A stretch of 64,000 bases of DNA from Luteimicrobium sp042670205. Lineage in GTDB: Bacteria > Actinomycetota > Actinomycetes > Actinomycetales > Cellulomonadaceae. The stretch's first letter is position 1. Every line of letters starts with the position of its first letter. The DNA is taken from assembly GCF_042670205.1 (NCBI RefSeq), contig NZ_JBHUWD010000004.1, positions 1-64,000 on the forward strand, written 5' to 3'. The notes below the pieces were generated by a model, which saw only the letters and a program-made list of their open reading frames with translations, was not told the DNA's origin and made no database searches. Below are positions 42,274 to 53,543 of the stretch, piece after piece. A program made the translations under genes and the position numbers.

Positions 42274-43938
42274 TCACGACGCCGCGATCGCGGCCGACGT
42301 CCGGCACGTCGCGAGCGCCGCGAGCTCCTCGGCGACGGGGAGGCGGACCCGCTCGTCCGCGACGGTCGCGACGGCCGCCCGCAGCCGGGCTCGCGCACCG
42401 CGGGCCCGGCGGCGCGCCCCGAGCCCGGCCAGCCCGCGCGCCACGAGCGCGAGCAGCAGCCCGGCGACGACGCCCGCGACGAGGAGCCCCGTCGGCAGGG
42501 GCACGCCGTGCCACTCGGGGGTGCCGGGTCGGGGGAGCTGCAGGTAGCCGAGCAGCGCGAGCGCGCCGAGCCACAGCAGGCCCAGCGCCGCCACGCCCAG
42601 CAGGACCCACTGGACGACGTCGACCGCACGCCACCACCGCGGCGGCCGCGCGGCGGACAGGCGGGTGGCGACCACAGCGCGGTCGAGCGCGTCGGGCAAG
42701 GCGGCGACGGCGTCCGCGCCGCGGCGGTCGACGGCGCGCACCCACGCGTCCGGGGCGCCCCTCGAGACGGCACGGACGTACCCACGGACCGCGACGCGGG
42801 CCTGCGCGGCGACCGCGGGAGCCTGCGACGGGAGCGAGGAACGGACCAGGTCGGGGTCGCGGCCCGGGTCCTCGAGGCGCAGCCGGCGCAGCGGGTCGGG
42901 GCGCAGCCGCCCGAGCCAGCGGGTGACCGGCCAGCCGGTCGCCGACCGCGCGCGCCGGAGCACCGAGGCCCGCACCGCGTCCACGACCAGGTCGACGCCC
43001 GCCGCCGACTCGAGCGCCCGGTGGAGCTCGGCCTGCGCGACCCGCGACGCGCGGTCCGGGAGGGGTTCCCCGCACGCGGCGAGGACGTCGCCCGCGACGG
43101 CGCGCACGTCGGCCGTGCGCCGCGCCGTGGCAGCCTCGCGCCGGCGGACGGCGTCGGCGAGCAGGTCGCGCAGCTCCCCGAGACCTGCGCCGGTCCGGGC
43201 CGAGACGCCGAGCACGCGGACGTCGCCCAGCCCGTCCTCCCACGCGAGCCGCCGGACGTCGTCGAGGCAGGCCGCTGCGTCCGCGGGGGCGAGCCGGTCG
43301 ATCTGGTTGAGCACCAGGACCATGACGTCGGCGTGCCCCGCAAGCGGTCGCAGGTAGCGCTCGTGCAGCGCGGCGTCGGCGTACTTCTGCGGATCGAGGA
43401 CCCACACCAGCAGGTCGGCACGCTCCACCAGCCGCTCCGCCCGCTCCCGGTGCTCGACGACGACCGAGTCGTGGTCCGGCAGGTCGAGCAGGACGAGGCC
43501 GTCGGGCGCGTCGGGGAGCGCCGGCGCTCCGCCGGGGGCCGCGGCTCCGGCGTCGGACGCTCCTGCCGGCTGCGCCTCGGCGCCAGGAGCCTCGTGGCGG
43601 TCGCGCACCCCGAGCCAGTCGAGCAGCGGGCCGGCCCCCTCGCCGCGGACCCAGGCTGCGGCGTCGGACGTGGTGGGACGCCGCACGCCGACGTCCTGGA
43701 CCGCACCGCCGGCGAGCGCGTTGAACAGCGACGACTTCCCGGCGCCGGTCGCGCCCGCGAGCGCGACCACGGTGTGCTCGCTCGAGAGCGCGGCCCGCGC
43801 GCGGCCCGCCCCGAGGACCGCGTCGACGCGCGCGACGAGGTCCGGGTCGAGGCGTCCGGCGCCCGCGTGCCGTGCGGCCTCGAGCGCGCTCGTGCGCTGC
43901 GGCAGCCCGAGGGACGCGCCGCGCCGGCGCGCGCTCAT
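42274..43938 (-). CDS. Membrane-anchored dynamin/Era-like GTPase (pair A, small member)
   Basis: A 554-residue GTPase. G1 is GATGAGKSS (about residues 62-70), G2 RRPTT, G3 DLPDHDS and G4 NQID, all intact. Two hydrophobic stretches near residues 430-460 and 480-505 form a membrane hairpin, as in YfjP-type GTPases. It overlaps the upstream large GTPase gene by 4 bp (ATGA), so the two are made together. The same architecture occurs in pair B at 48626-50167. In Streptomyces, paired dynamin-like proteins DynA and DynB support septation; a related membrane-remodelling task is plausible but unproven here. Confidence 0.85.
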   Translation of the reverse strand: MSARRRGASLGLPQRTSALEAARHAGAGRLDPDLVARVDAVLGAGRARAALSSEHTVVALAGATGAGKSSLFNALAGGAVQDVGVRRPTTSDAAAWVRGEGAGPLLDWLGVRDRHEAPGAEAQPAGASDAGAAAPGGAPALPDAPDGLVLLDLPDHDSVVVEHRERAERLVERADLLVWVLDPQKYADAALHERYLRPLAGHADVMVLVLNQIDRLAPADAAACLDDVRRLAWEDGLGDVRVLGVSARTGAGLGELRDLLADAVRRREAATARRTADVRAVAGDVLAACGEPLPDRASRVAQAELHRALESAAGVDLVVDAVRASVLRRARSATGWPVTRWLGRLRPDPLRRLRLEDPGRDPDLVRSSLPSQAPAVAAQARVAVRGYVRAVSRGAPDAWVRAVDRRGADAVAALPDALDRAVVATRLSAARPPRWWRAVDVVQWVLLGVAALGLLWLGALALLGYLQLPRPGTPEWHGVPLPTGLLVAGVVAGLLLALVARGLAGLGARRRARGARARLRAAVATVADERVRLPVAEELAALATCRTSAAIAAS

Positions 43939-45887
43939 CCGCGACCGCCCCGGAGCACGCGGCGCCAGAACCCGCCGCGCCCGCCCTCGTCGGGCTCGCC
44001 AGCCTCGTCGTCGGCAGTCCGCCCGTCCGGGCCCTCCTCGGGCAGGTCGGCCCCGCGCAGGCCGCCGGCCCGCGCCGCCGGTGCGGCGTGCGCCGCGGGC
44101 GCGCCGTCCGCTCCCCCGGCGGCCTCGCGCCCGGCACGCTCGTCCCGTGCGGCCCGTTCGACGTCCGAAGCGGCGGTGCGCAAGGCAGCGGGGTCCGGGG
44201 TGCTGAGCGCGGCGAGGACGCCGCGGTAGCGTTCCGCCTCGGCGGCGAGGACGGCGCGGACACGCGTGTCGAGCGCCTCCCGCGCCGACCGGGTGAGCTG
44301 GCGGACCGCCTCGTCCCCGAACACCGCCGACAGCACCGCCTGCGACGCGGCCGCCGTGCCGCCCGCGATGCCCAGCTCGGCGCCCGTGAGCCCCGCGGTG
44401 GACGCGAAGACGAGCACCATGAGGACCGCGCCCGCGCCGTTGATGCCCAACGACAGCGCCCGCGCCGTCCCGCGCTTCGCGGCGCCACGGTCACGGACGA
44501 GCTCGAGCACGTCCTCCTGCCAGCCGCGCACCTCGGCCGTGGCCCGCTCGCGCAGCTCGCCGTGCGCCGTCGGCGGGACCGCGGCGTCACCGCCCACCAG
44601 GAGCGCCCGCCCGGCCGCGGTCCCCCGCCACGCGGCGGCCGCGCGCTGGTCCGCGGTCTCGGCCGCGTCGAGGACGAGGCCCTCGAGGCTCGACCCGATC
44701 GCCCGCTCCAGCCGGGGCACCGCCTCCGACCGCCCGCGGAAGAACGCCGCCACCCGGTCCCGTGCCCGCCCGACGGCACGCTGGAAGCCCGCGAAGAGCT
44801 CGTTCCCGCCCACGAGCTCCTGCCAGCGGCCCAGGACCTCGCCGCGCAGCAGGCTGCCGTCCGCGGTCGCCTCGAGGAGCATCCGGGCGGCGTCCTCGTA
44901 GGCGTCGTCGACGGCGCGGCGGAGCTCGGCGCCGGCCGCCTCCTGGGTCCCCGCCGCGTCCGCGAGCCCGCGCAGCCGGCGGACGAGGTCGTCGACGACG
45001 CCGTCGCGGGTCGCGTCGACGACCCCGTGGCGCGCCTCGTCGTCGGCGGCGAGCCGCGTGAGCCAGCGGGCGAGCGGGGCGACGGCGCGCGCGGGCAGGA
45101 GCCCGTCGTCGCCCGGAGGCGTCTCGCGGACGAGGAAGATGCGGGCCTCGCCGAGGCCTTCGGCCTCCGCGAGGCGGGCGAGGTCGGCCTCCACGGCCTC
45201 GGCGCCCGGGTCGACCCGGTCGAGCACGAGCGCGACCTGCGCCCGACGACGGCCCGCCGCCGCGAGCAGGTCCCACGGCACCGCGTCGGCGTACCGGGCG
45301 GCCGTGGTGACGAACACCCACAGGTCGGCCGCGGCGAGGAGCTGCTGCGCGAGCTCGCGGTTCTCGGTCGCGACCGAGTCGACGTCGGGAGCGTCGACGA
45401 GCGCGAGCCCGCGGGGCACGTGGTCGTCCGCGACGAGCCGGAGGGTCCGCGCGCCGACCGCCGCGTCCGCCGCAGGGCCGGCCGGCGCCGCCGGGGCGGC
45501 GCTGCCCGCACGGAGTCGGGCGAGGCCCGGCAGCACCCGGTCGGAGGTGAACCACGCGCCGTCGAGCGGGTGATGGACGAGCACGGGGGCGCGCGTCGTG
45601 GGGCGCAGCACGCCGGGCGCGCTGACGGTGGCCCCGACGAGCGCGTTCACGAGCGTCGACTTGCCCGCGCCCGTGGACCCGCCGACGACCGCGAGGAGCG
45701 GCGCGTCGCGTGCGCGCAGCCTCGGGAGCAGGTAGTCGTCGAGCTGGCCGAGCAGCTCGCCGCGGGTGCGACGCGCGTCCGCGGCGTCGTCGGTCGCGAA
45801 GGGGAACGTCGCCGCGCCCAGCGCACCACGCGAGGCGGTCACGGCCGCCGCCAGGCGTGCCTCCGCGCTCGCGTCGTCGCTGCTCAT
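43935..45887 (-). CDS. Dynamin-like GTPase (pair A, large member)
   Basis: A 650-residue protein. G1 is GSTGAGKST, G2 RPTTRAP and G3 DAPDVDS; the G4 region reads LDRVD, departing from N/TKxD. Long helices with many Ala and Arg fill residues 250-480. A hydrophobic segment around 505-560 (SLGINGAGAVLMVLVFASTAGLTG) may be a membrane paddle. The C-terminus is disordered with an acidic then basic tail (FWRRVLRGGRG). CACACT ends six bases before ATG 45887. It partners with the small GTPase downstream. Confidence 0.83.
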   Translation of the reverse strand: MSSDDASAEARLAAAVTASRGALGAATFPFATDDAADARRTRGELLGQLDDYLLPRLRARDAPLLAVVGGSTGAGKSTLVNALVGATVSAPGVLRPTTRAPVLVHHPLDGAWFTSDRVLPGLARLRAGSAAPAAPAGPAADAAVGARTLRLVADDHVPRGLALVDAPDVDSVATENRELAQQLLAAADLWVFVTTAARYADAVPWDLLAAAGRRRAQVALVLDRVDPGAEAVEADLARLAEAEGLGEARIFLVRETPPGDDGLLPARAVAPLARWLTRLAADDEARHGVVDATRDGVVDDLVRRLRGLADAAGTQEAAGAELRRAVDDAYEDAARMLLEATADGSLLRGEVLGRWQELVGGNELFAGFQRAVGRARDRVAAFFRGRSEAVPRLERAIGSSLEGLVLDAAETADQRAAAAWRGTAAGRALLVGGDAAVPPTAHGELRERATAEVRGWQEDVLELVRDRGAAKRGTARALSLGINGAGAVLMVLVFASTAGLTGAELGIAGGTAAASQAVLSAVFGDEAVRQLTRSAREALDTRVRAVLAAEAERYRGVLAALSTPDPAALRTAASDVERAARDERAGREAAGGADGAPAAHAAPAARAGGLRGADLPEEGPDGRTADDEAGEPDEGGRGGFWRRVLRGGRG

Positions 45888-45919
45888 GCGGCCAGTGTGC
45901 CGGAGAGGACCCGCGGTCG

Positions 45920-46000
45920 CCCGGTGGCCCCGGGACGCACTCGCCCGGTGGCCCCGCGACCAACGGCGGCCCCGCGACGCACGGTGGCCCCGGGACGCGC
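45920..46000. repeat. Degenerate tandem repeat
   Basis: About four copies of a unit near CGGTGGCCCCGGGACGCA, with period 18-23 bp, lie just upstream of the large pair A GTPase gene. Purpose unknown; replication slippage is the simplest origin. Confidence 0.55.
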
Positions 46001-46056
46001 GGCGGGCGCGTGGCACGGCGGGTGGGCACGCGACGGGCGCAGGAGCCCGCGACGAC

Positions 46057-46099
46057 GGACGGCGCCCGACCCTGCACGAGGGCAGGGCGGGCGCCGTCC
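46057..46099 (-). terminator. Hairpin terminator of ettA
   Basis: GGACGGCGCCC and GGGCGCCGTCC arms, with an inner CCCTGC/GGCAGGG helix, 14 bp after the ettA stop codon. Confidence 0.85.
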
Positions 46100-46112
46100 G
46101 GGGCGTGACGTC

Positions 46113-47795
<1,683 letters not shown>

Positions 47796-47969
47796 CGGTT
47801 GTGTTCCGCCTGTCACGATCGTTCGGGAGGACGTGGGGCGCCGCCCGCCACGCCGCCGGAGCCTCCCGGTGGGAGGCGCCGGCGCAGGCCGGGCGCCCGC
47901 GACCCACCAGCCTACGCGGTCCGGGCGCCCCGCCGCTCGACGCGCTCGCCCGCAGCGGCCGCCCGTCGC

Positions 47970-48536
47970 CTAGCCGACCGGCGCCAGAGCGTCCTCCCGG
48001 TCCGCGACCTGGTGCTCCCCGGTGCCCGCGTCGGCCGAGTCGCCCGCCGCGTCCGGGTCGTCGCCCAGCTCGGGGAGGCTGCTCGCCCACGGGTCGTCGT
48101 CGGGCGCCGCGGCGGCTCCCGCCGCCGGGAGGCCGTCGGCCGCGCCGTCCTGCTCGCGCCCGTCCGACGCAGGCCGGTGGATCGTGCGCGTGTAGCGCGC
48201 CTGGCCGCGCGCGAGGTCCGGTCCGAGGGCACGTGCCTCCAGCACGAGCGAGGTCCGTGGCCCGTCGGGGCTGATCCACTCGTCGACGCCGACGACGCCC
48301 GTCGCGACCACCGCGTCGCCCTTGCGCAGCGACTCGGCGACGTTGCGCGCCATGTCGCGCCACGTCTTCACCGTGAACCAGAGGGTCTGCCCGTCCACCC
48401 ACTCGCCCTTGCTCCGGTCGAAGAACCGCCGCGTCGTCGCCATCCGGAACGTCGTGAAGGACGTGCCCGTCGCGGACACGAAGTGCTTCGGGTCGTCCCC
48501 CACGAAGCCGGTCAGGGTCGTCTGGACCTCGCTCAT
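47970..48536 (-). CDS. ssb: Single-stranded DNA-binding protein
   Basis: A 188-residue SSB with an OB fold at residues 1-110 (TTLTGFVGDDPKHFVS...FRMATTRRFFDRSKGEWVDGQTLWFTVKTWRDMARNVAESLRKGD). The acidic, Ala-rich tail lacks the DDDIPF tip that binds repair partners, ending ALAPVG, so it is likely an SsbB-type paralogue rather than the main replicative SSB. GAGGAGACAGCG precedes the ATG. It sits between the two GTPase pairs, 90 bp after the small member of pair B. Confidence 0.92.
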   Translation of the reverse strand: MSEVQTTLTGFVGDDPKHFVSATGTSFTTFRMATTRRFFDRSKGEWVDGQTLWFTVKTWRDMARNVAESLRKGDAVVATGVVGVDEWISPDGPRTSLVLEARALGPDLARGQARYTRTIHRPASDGREQDGAADGLPAAGAAAAPDDDPWASSLPELGDDPDAAGDSADAGTGEHQVADREDALAPVG

Positions 48537-48625
48537 CGCTGTCTCCTCGGGTCGGGGGCCGGCCTGGCGCCGACCCGTCCCGCACAGCGTGGCGCGTCCC
48601 CGCGCCCGGACGCGGGGAAGGGGAC

Positions 48626-50167
48626 TCAGGGTGTGGACGACTCGGCGGCAGCGGGCACTGTGGGCAGCCCCCGGCCCGCGGTGAGCGGCGCCCCGTGCGG
48701 CGCGTCCTGCGCACGCGCGGCCAGGCGACGCACCTCGTCGCGCTGTCCCAGGATCCGCTCGGTCGGCCCCAGCAGGCCACCGCGCACGACCCGCTCGAGC
48801 GCCATCCGGCCGGACCGCACGACGCCCTCGCGGCGGCGTCGGGCGAGGGTGCGACGCGTGCGCAGCGCGACCAGCAGCAGGACGAGCGCGACCACGACGG
48901 CCGCGACGGCGACGATCGCGAGGATCTCCCCGAACGGCTCGTCGACCTTGATGACGTGCAGGCTGGTGAGGACCGCGACGACCCCGGCGACGAGCGCCAG
49001 CACGAGCAGGACGAGCGCGGTGCGCCGCAGCGGTCTCGCCGACGACGGCCCGCGCGTGTCCAGGGGGATGGTCTCGAGCTCGCGGCGCAGCGCGACGACG
49101 ATCTCGCTCGGCGTCGCGAGGCCGGACGCGAGCGCGTCCCCCCAGCCGCGCCGGAGCCCCTTGCCCGCCCGCGCCAGCCATCGCGAGCGCGAGCCGGCGA
49201 CCGCGTCGGTCTGGATCTCGCCGAACTCGGGACGGCCGTACCCGCGGCGGATCACGCTCTGGACCTGGGCGCCCACGCCCTCGAGCCCGACCGCCTGCGC
49301 CAGGGCACCGACCTCCTCGTGCAGGGCCGCGTCCGCGTCCCACGGCGCGCCCGGCGGCGTCGAGTCGAGCAGGACGCGGCCCGCCCGGTCGAGCTCCGCG
49401 GCCGCGCGGCCGGCCGCGACGGACCGGCGCGCGACCGCCTGCTCCAGGACGTCGCGCAGCTCGGGGACGCCCTCACCGGTGCGGGCCGAGACCCCCAGCA
49501 CGGGGACCTCGTTGAGCCCGTCCGCGACGAGCAGCCGGCCGACGTCCTCGAGCAGCGACTCGCGCCGGCCCTCCGGGATCGTGTCCACCTGGTTGACGAC
49601 GACCACCATGGACGCCTCCATGCCGACCGACTCGCGGAGGTAGCCGGAGTGCAGGGCGTCGTCGGCGTACTTCTGCGGGTCGACGACCCACACGAGCAGG
49701 TCGACGAGCGGCAGCACCCGGTCGACGACCTGCCGGTGCGCCGGCTGGATGGAGTCGTGGTCGGGCAGGTCGAGGAGCACGAGGCCCCGCAGGCCTTCCT
49801 CGGCGTCGCCGTCGAGCAGCGACTCGCGCGTGATCCGTCGCTCCCGGCTCACGCCCACCCAGTCCAGCAGCGGCTCGGCGTCGTCGCTCCACGAGCAGGC
49901 CGTCACCTCGGCGGTGGTGGGCCGCCGGACCCCGACGTCCGCGAACGTGAGCCGCGAGATCGCGTTGAACAGGCTCGACTTGCCCGACCCCGTGCCCCCC
50001 GCGAGCGCCACGACCGTGTGGTCCACGCCGAGCGCGAGCCGTTCGCGGACGGACGCGACCGCCGTCTCGACGTCCGCCACGACATCCTTCTCGACGCGGT
50101 CGTGCGCGATCCGCAGCGCGTTCTCGAGGTCGTCCGTGCGCGCGCGCAGGCGGGCGTCGTCGGTCAT
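48626..50167 (-). CDS. Membrane-anchored dynamin/Era-like GTPase (pair B, small member)
   Basis: A 513-residue GTPase, paralogue of the 42274-43938 gene. G1 GGTGSGKSS, G2 RRPTT, G3 DLPDHDS, then WVVDPQKYADDALH, and G4 NQVD are shared with it almost word for word. Two helices near residues 385-410 and 420-445 (LVLLVLALVAGVVAVL and ILAIVAVAAVVVALVLLL) form the C-terminal membrane hairpin. Its ATG overlaps the stop of the large pair B gene by 4 bp. The strong similarity in the GTPase core points to duplication of an ancestral pair. Confidence 0.85.
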   Translation of the reverse strand: MTDDARLRARTDDLENALRIAHDRVEKDVVADVETAVASVRERLALGVDHTVVALAGGTGSGKSSLFNAISRLTFADVGVRRPTTAEVTACSWSDDAEPLLDWVGVSRERRITRESLLDGDAEEGLRGLVLLDLPDHDSIQPAHRQVVDRVLPLVDLLVWVVDPQKYADDALHSGYLRESVGMEASMVVVVNQVDTIPEGRRESLLEDVGRLLVADGLNEVPVLGVSARTGEGVPELRDVLEQAVARRSVAAGRAAAELDRAGRVLLDSTPPGAPWDADAALHEEVGALAQAVGLEGVGAQVQSVIRRGYGRPEFGEIQTDAVAGSRSRWLARAGKGLRRGWGDALASGLATPSEIVVALRRELETIPLDTRGPSSARPLRRTALVLLVLALVAGVVAVLTSLHVIKVDEPFGEILAIVAVAAVVVALVLLLVALRTRRTLARRRREGVVRSGRMALERVVRGGLLGPTERILGQRDEVRRLAARAQDAPHGAPLTAGRGLPTVPAAAESSTP

Positions 50168-52020
50168 GCCGCTCCCTCCGTACCGTGCGCGGCCGCAGCG
50201 GCCTCGCCCCCTGCGGTGCCGTCCGCGGCGCTTCGCGCCGCCTCGGCCTTGCCGTCCTTCGCCTTCCCGGCCCGGGGCCTGCGGTCGGCGACGCCGGCCT
50301 CGCCCACCGCGGCGGGACCCGACCCGCCGGCGCCTGCCGCGAGACGCGCTCCCCCACCCCGGACGGCGCGCGCGTGGCGTGTCTGCCGGACGAGCTCGGC
50401 ACGGCGCAGGCGCAGACCGGAGGCGGCGTCGGCCGCGAAGGCGGGTCCGTCGACGTGCTCGAGGACGCTCCCCGCGACGACGTCCGGGACGCTCGCGACG
50501 CGGTCTGCGAGCGAGGCGCGCAGCCGCTCGACGACGGTCCCCGCGTCGTCCCCGACGACCCGGGCGGCCGCGCGGGCGGCGTCGTCGAGGCCCGCCGCGC
50601 CGAGCAGGAGCAGCGTCGCGAGACCGCGGTCGCCGTAGGCCTGCCGGGCCGCGTCGGCGCGGTCGCCGGTCAGCGCGCGGACGGCGTCCGTGCCCTCGGT
50701 CTCCCACGCGGACGCCGCGGCACGGGCCTGGGCGGACCGCTCCGGGGACCCGTCCGCGACCAGCGGTGCGGCGTCCGCGGCGCCGGGCGGGGCGTCGTCA
50801 CCGGTGAGCGCGACGCGCAGCGCGGTGGCCGCCGCGTCGGCCGTGCTCTCCCACGTGTGCCCGACGGACGCGAGCAGGTCGGCGAGCACCGGCTCGATCG
50901 CCGCTTCCCGGCGACGGCCCGCGCGTCGCGACGACCTCGCGGTCCCGTCCTTGACCTTGACCGCGTCGACGCGCGCGTGCGCGAGCTGCGCCCACCCGGA
51001 GGCCACCGACCCTCGCGCGACCCCGCCCGCGAGCACCCCGGCGCGCGCGCTGTCCGCCACGGCCGGGAGCGCCGCGCGGACGGTCTCCCGGATCGCAGCG
51101 CCGGCCGCGACCTGCGCCTCGACGGCCTCGGCGAGGCGCGCAACCCACGCGGGCAGGGCGTCGAGCGAGCCCTGGAGCGTGCGCACCACGACCGACCGCG
51201 ACCGCTCGCGGCCCGCGAGCAGCGTGAGCCACCGGCGCACCGGCGCGACGACCGTGTCGCCGAGCAGCCCCTCGTGCGGGCCGAGGTCGGGCACGACGAA
51301 CAGCGGCGTCGAGTCCATGCCGTGCTCGCGCAGGCGCGCCATGAGGTCGGCGCGGATCGTCGGGAGGGTGTCGCGCGGCACCCGGTTGAGGACCATCGCG
51401 ACGCTCGCCCCGCGCTCGGTGGCGAGCTCGAGCGTCTGCCAGGGCAGCGCGTCGCCGTAGCGGGCCGCCGTCGTGACGAAGAGCCACAGGTCGGCGCCCT
51501 CGAGCAGGAGCCGCGCGGTGTCGCGGTTCGACTCCTCGAGCGAGTCGAGGTCGGGCGCGTCGAGCAGGGCGATGCCGCGCGGCACGGCCTCGCTGACGAC
51601 GACGCGGGACCGGCTGGTCGCCGGGCCGTCGGCCGGGACCACGTCGGCGTCGGCCGGGTGGTGGGCGTAGACGGGCTCGCGCGTCGTGGGTCGCAGCACG
51701 CCCGCGGGCGACACCTCGTCCCCGAGCACCGAGTTGTAGAGCGTGGACTTGCCGGCCCCGGTCGAGCCGGCCACCACCACGACGGCCGGCGCGCTCAGCT
51801 CCTTGAGGCGCGGGAGGAGGTGCTGGTCGAGCTGTCCGAGGAGGCGCTCGCGCGAGCCGAGCGCGTCGTCCCGCCCCGGGAGCTCGAGCGGCAGGCGGAC
51901 CGCGGCGACGTCACGGCGCAGGTCGCGCACCACGTCGTAGAGGGTGGGCGTGAACGCTTCGGCAGCCTCCGACGCGGCCCGGTCGGCGCCTGACGGTGGT
52001 CGCTGGGTCACGTCCATCAT
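50164..52020 (-). CDS. Dynamin-like GTPase (pair B, large member)
   Basis: A 618-residue protein. G1 is GSTGAGKST, G2 RPTTREP and G3 DAPDLDS, but G4 reads LNRVP, lacking the Asp that selects guanine. Helical bundle sequence fills 250-560; there is no clear transmembrane segment, and the Lys/Ala-rich tail (RPRAGKAKDGKAEAARS) looks disordered. It shares GADLWLFVTTAARYGDALPW with its pair A counterpart. Start is taken as ATG 52020; ATG 52017 is equally possible. It heads the run pair B, ssb, ettA, pair A. Confidence 0.83.
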   Translation of the reverse strand: MMDVTQRPPSGADRAASEAAEAFTPTLYDVVRDLRRDVAAVRLPLELPGRDDALGSRERLLGQLDQHLLPRLKELSAPAVVVVAGSTGAGKSTLYNSVLGDEVSPAGVLRPTTREPVYAHHPADADVVPADGPATSRSRVVVSEAVPRGIALLDAPDLDSLEESNRDTARLLLEGADLWLFVTTAARYGDALPWQTLELATERGASVAMVLNRVPRDTLPTIRADLMARLREHGMDSTPLFVVPDLGPHEGLLGDTVVAPVRRWLTLLAGRERSRSVVVRTLQGSLDALPAWVARLAEAVEAQVAAGAAIRETVRAALPAVADSARAGVLAGGVARGSVASGWAQLAHARVDAVKVKDGTARSSRRAGRRREAAIEPVLADLLASVGHTWESTADAAATALRVALTGDDAPPGAADAAPLVADGSPERSAQARAAASAWETEGTDAVRALTGDRADAARQAYGDRGLATLLLLGAAGLDDAARAAARVVGDDAGTVVERLRASLADRVASVPDVVAGSVLEHVDGPAFAADAASGLRLRRAELVRQTRHARAVRGGGARLAAGAGGSGPAAVGEAGVADRRPRAGKAKDGKAEAARSAADGTAGGEAAAAAHGTEGAA

Positions 52021-52076
52021 CTTTGCTGCTGAGCGCGCCAGCGCAAACCGCGCCGCGCCGGAGTGCGCCCGGTGAC

Positions 52077-52082
52077 TAGGAT
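52077..52082 (+). promoter_or_regulatory. -10 element of tRNA-Arg
   Basis: TAGGAT, eight bases before the mature 5' end of tRNA-Arg, so the primary transcript may begin almost at the tRNA. Confidence 0.45.
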
Positions 52083-52090
52083 GAGCGCGC

Positions 52091-52163
<73 letters not shown>

Positions 52164-52301
52164 CCCAGCGCCTTCGCCGTCGGCCGTCGGACGGCCGGTC
52201 GTGGTGCGGCGGACCGCCCTTGCGTGCGGCGCAGCACGTCCCACGCGTCGGCGACCGGGCCCAGGTGGGCGCGAGCGCCGCGAGGAGCCGCGCGATGCGC
52301 G

Positions 52302-52733
52302 TCAGCGCTCCTCGACCGGCCCGAGCGCAGGCTTGAGGTCGAGCACGGGCGTCCCGTCGACGGCCTCGAGGTGGTCGAGCCGCACGCGCGTCCCCTCGAC
52401 CGCCACGACCCGCGCCGTGTGCAGCCCGACAGGGTTAGGCCGGTCGGCCGACCGCGTCGCGAACACCCCGAGAAGGGGCCGGTCGAGGTCGCCGCGCGGG
52501 TGCACGGCGAGCGTCCTGCGGTCGGCCCGGTCGAGCCACGTCAGGACCACGACCGCGTCCCCGACCTCCACGCCCGCGAGAGCGGGCGCGAGCGCCGGGT
52601 CGAGCTCGAGCCACGCCGCCGGCGCGCCCTCGTCGGGCTGGCGGGGCGCGTCGGTGAGCGCCGTGAGGGGCGACGAGACGCGCCCGATCGCGGTCAGCTC
52701 GACGGTCGGGAGCCGCGGACCCTCGGTCGTCAT
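52302..52733 (-). CDS. trmO: tRNA (adenine-N6)-methyltransferase TrmO-like
   Basis: A 143-residue TsaA/TrmO fold protein, a SAM-dependent enzyme that adds methyl to t6A37 in tRNA. LTAIGRVSSP near the start, VVLTWLDRADR and GVFATRSADRPNPVGLHTARVV in the C-terminal half are family hallmarks. It lacks the extra domain of E. coli TrmO, like other short versions. TACGCT six bases before the ATG suggests a leaderless start. It is divergent from bioY. Confidence 0.88.
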   Translation of the reverse strand: MTTEGPRLPTVELTAIGRVSSPLTALTDAPRQPDEGAPAAWLELDPALAPALAGVEVGDAVVVLTWLDRADRRTLAVHPRGDLDRPLLGVFATRSADRPNPVGLHTARVVAVEGTRVRLDHLEAVDGTPVLDLKPALGPVEER

Positions 52734-52739
52734 GCCGCC

Positions 52740-52745
52740 AGCGTA
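52740..52745 (-). promoter_or_regulatory. Leaderless -10 of trmO
   Basis: TACGCT on the minus strand, then GGCGGC, then the ATG at 52733. Confidence 0.5.
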
Positions 52746-52795
52746 CGGACGTCGCCCGCACCCCGCGCGGCCAGCCGAGCGCTTGTGGGGCTTCG

Positions 52796-52807
52796 ACAAC
52801 GCGTTGT
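52796..52807. promoter_or_regulatory. Palindrome in the trmO-bioY intergenic region
   Basis: ACAACGCGTTGT, a perfect 12-bp palindrome, 115 bp before bioY. It could be the operator of a biotin regulator, but it does not match a motif I know. No other regulatory structure or riboswitch is evident before bioY. Confidence 0.35.
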
Positions 52808-52922
52808 GGGATGCCTCCAACGCGCGGCCCTGAACTCGCGCGTGGACTGCGCTGCCTCCGGGGCCGCGCGTGAGGGACAGTTGTCGACGAGGCACCAAGA
52901 CCACCACGATCCAGGGAGACCC

Positions 52923-53543
52923 ATGAGCGCCACCGAGCAGGTCACGCACGAACCGACCGCCCCGCGGACCGGCCGGCGGTTCGCCGTCACCGCGCCCGAC
53001 GCGGCCCGCATCGCGTCGTTCGCCGCCCTGATCTGCGTGCTCGCCCTGACGCCCGCGATCTCGCTGGGCTCGGCGCTCGCTCCCCTCACGCTCCAGACGC
53101 TCGGCGTCATGCTCGCCGGTGCGCTGCTCGGCTGGTGGCGCGGCGCGCTCGCCGTCGTCACCTACCTCCTGCTGGCCCTCGCGGGGCTGCCCGTCCTCGC
53201 GGGCGGCGTCGGCGGGGTCGAGCCGTTCGTCGGCCCCACCGCGGGCTACCTGTACGGGTTCGTCCTGGGCGCCGCGGTGACCGGCTGGCTCGTGGACCGG
53301 ATCCGAGGCCGGGTGACCGCGCCGAAGGTCTTCGGCGCGGCCGTCGTCGGAGGCATGGGCGCCATCTACGCCGTCGGGATCCCCGTCTCGGCCCTCGTCG
53401 CGGGCATCCCGCTGTGGACCGCGGTCACCGGCTCGTGGGTGTTCCTGCCCGGAGACGTCGTCAAGGCGGTGCTCACCGCGCTCGTGACGGCTGCGGTCGT
53501 GCGCGCGTACCCGCCCGCAGGCCCCGCCGCGCGCCGCCGGTGA
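52923..53543 (+). CDS. bioY: Biotin transporter substrate-binding subunit BioY
   Basis: A 206-residue membrane S component of the ECF biotin importer, with six predicted helices. It contains the BioY stretch LTLQTLGVMLAGALLGWWRGALAVVTYLLLALAGLPVLAGGVGGVEPFVGPTAGYLYGF, where the GP-T-GY motif lies in the biotin site. GGGAG five bases before ATG 52923. It overlaps the ATPase gene by 4 bp (GTGA), so a complete dedicated transporter is built from one operon. Confidence 0.95.
   Translation: MSATEQVTHEPTAPRTGRRFAVTAPDAARIASFAALICVLALTPAISLGSALAPLTLQTLGVMLAGALLGWWRGALAVVTYLLLALAGLPVLAGGVGGVEPFVGPTAGYLYGFVLGAAVTGWLVDRIRGRVTAPKVFGAAVVGGMGAIYAVGIPVSALVAGIPLWTAVTGSWVFLPGDVVKAVLTALVTAAVVRAYPPAGPAARRR

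Noticed and set aside
52734..52922. Riboswitch upstream of bioY
   Set aside because: No conserved riboswitch pattern is visible; the only structure is a 12-bp palindrome better read as a protein-binding site.
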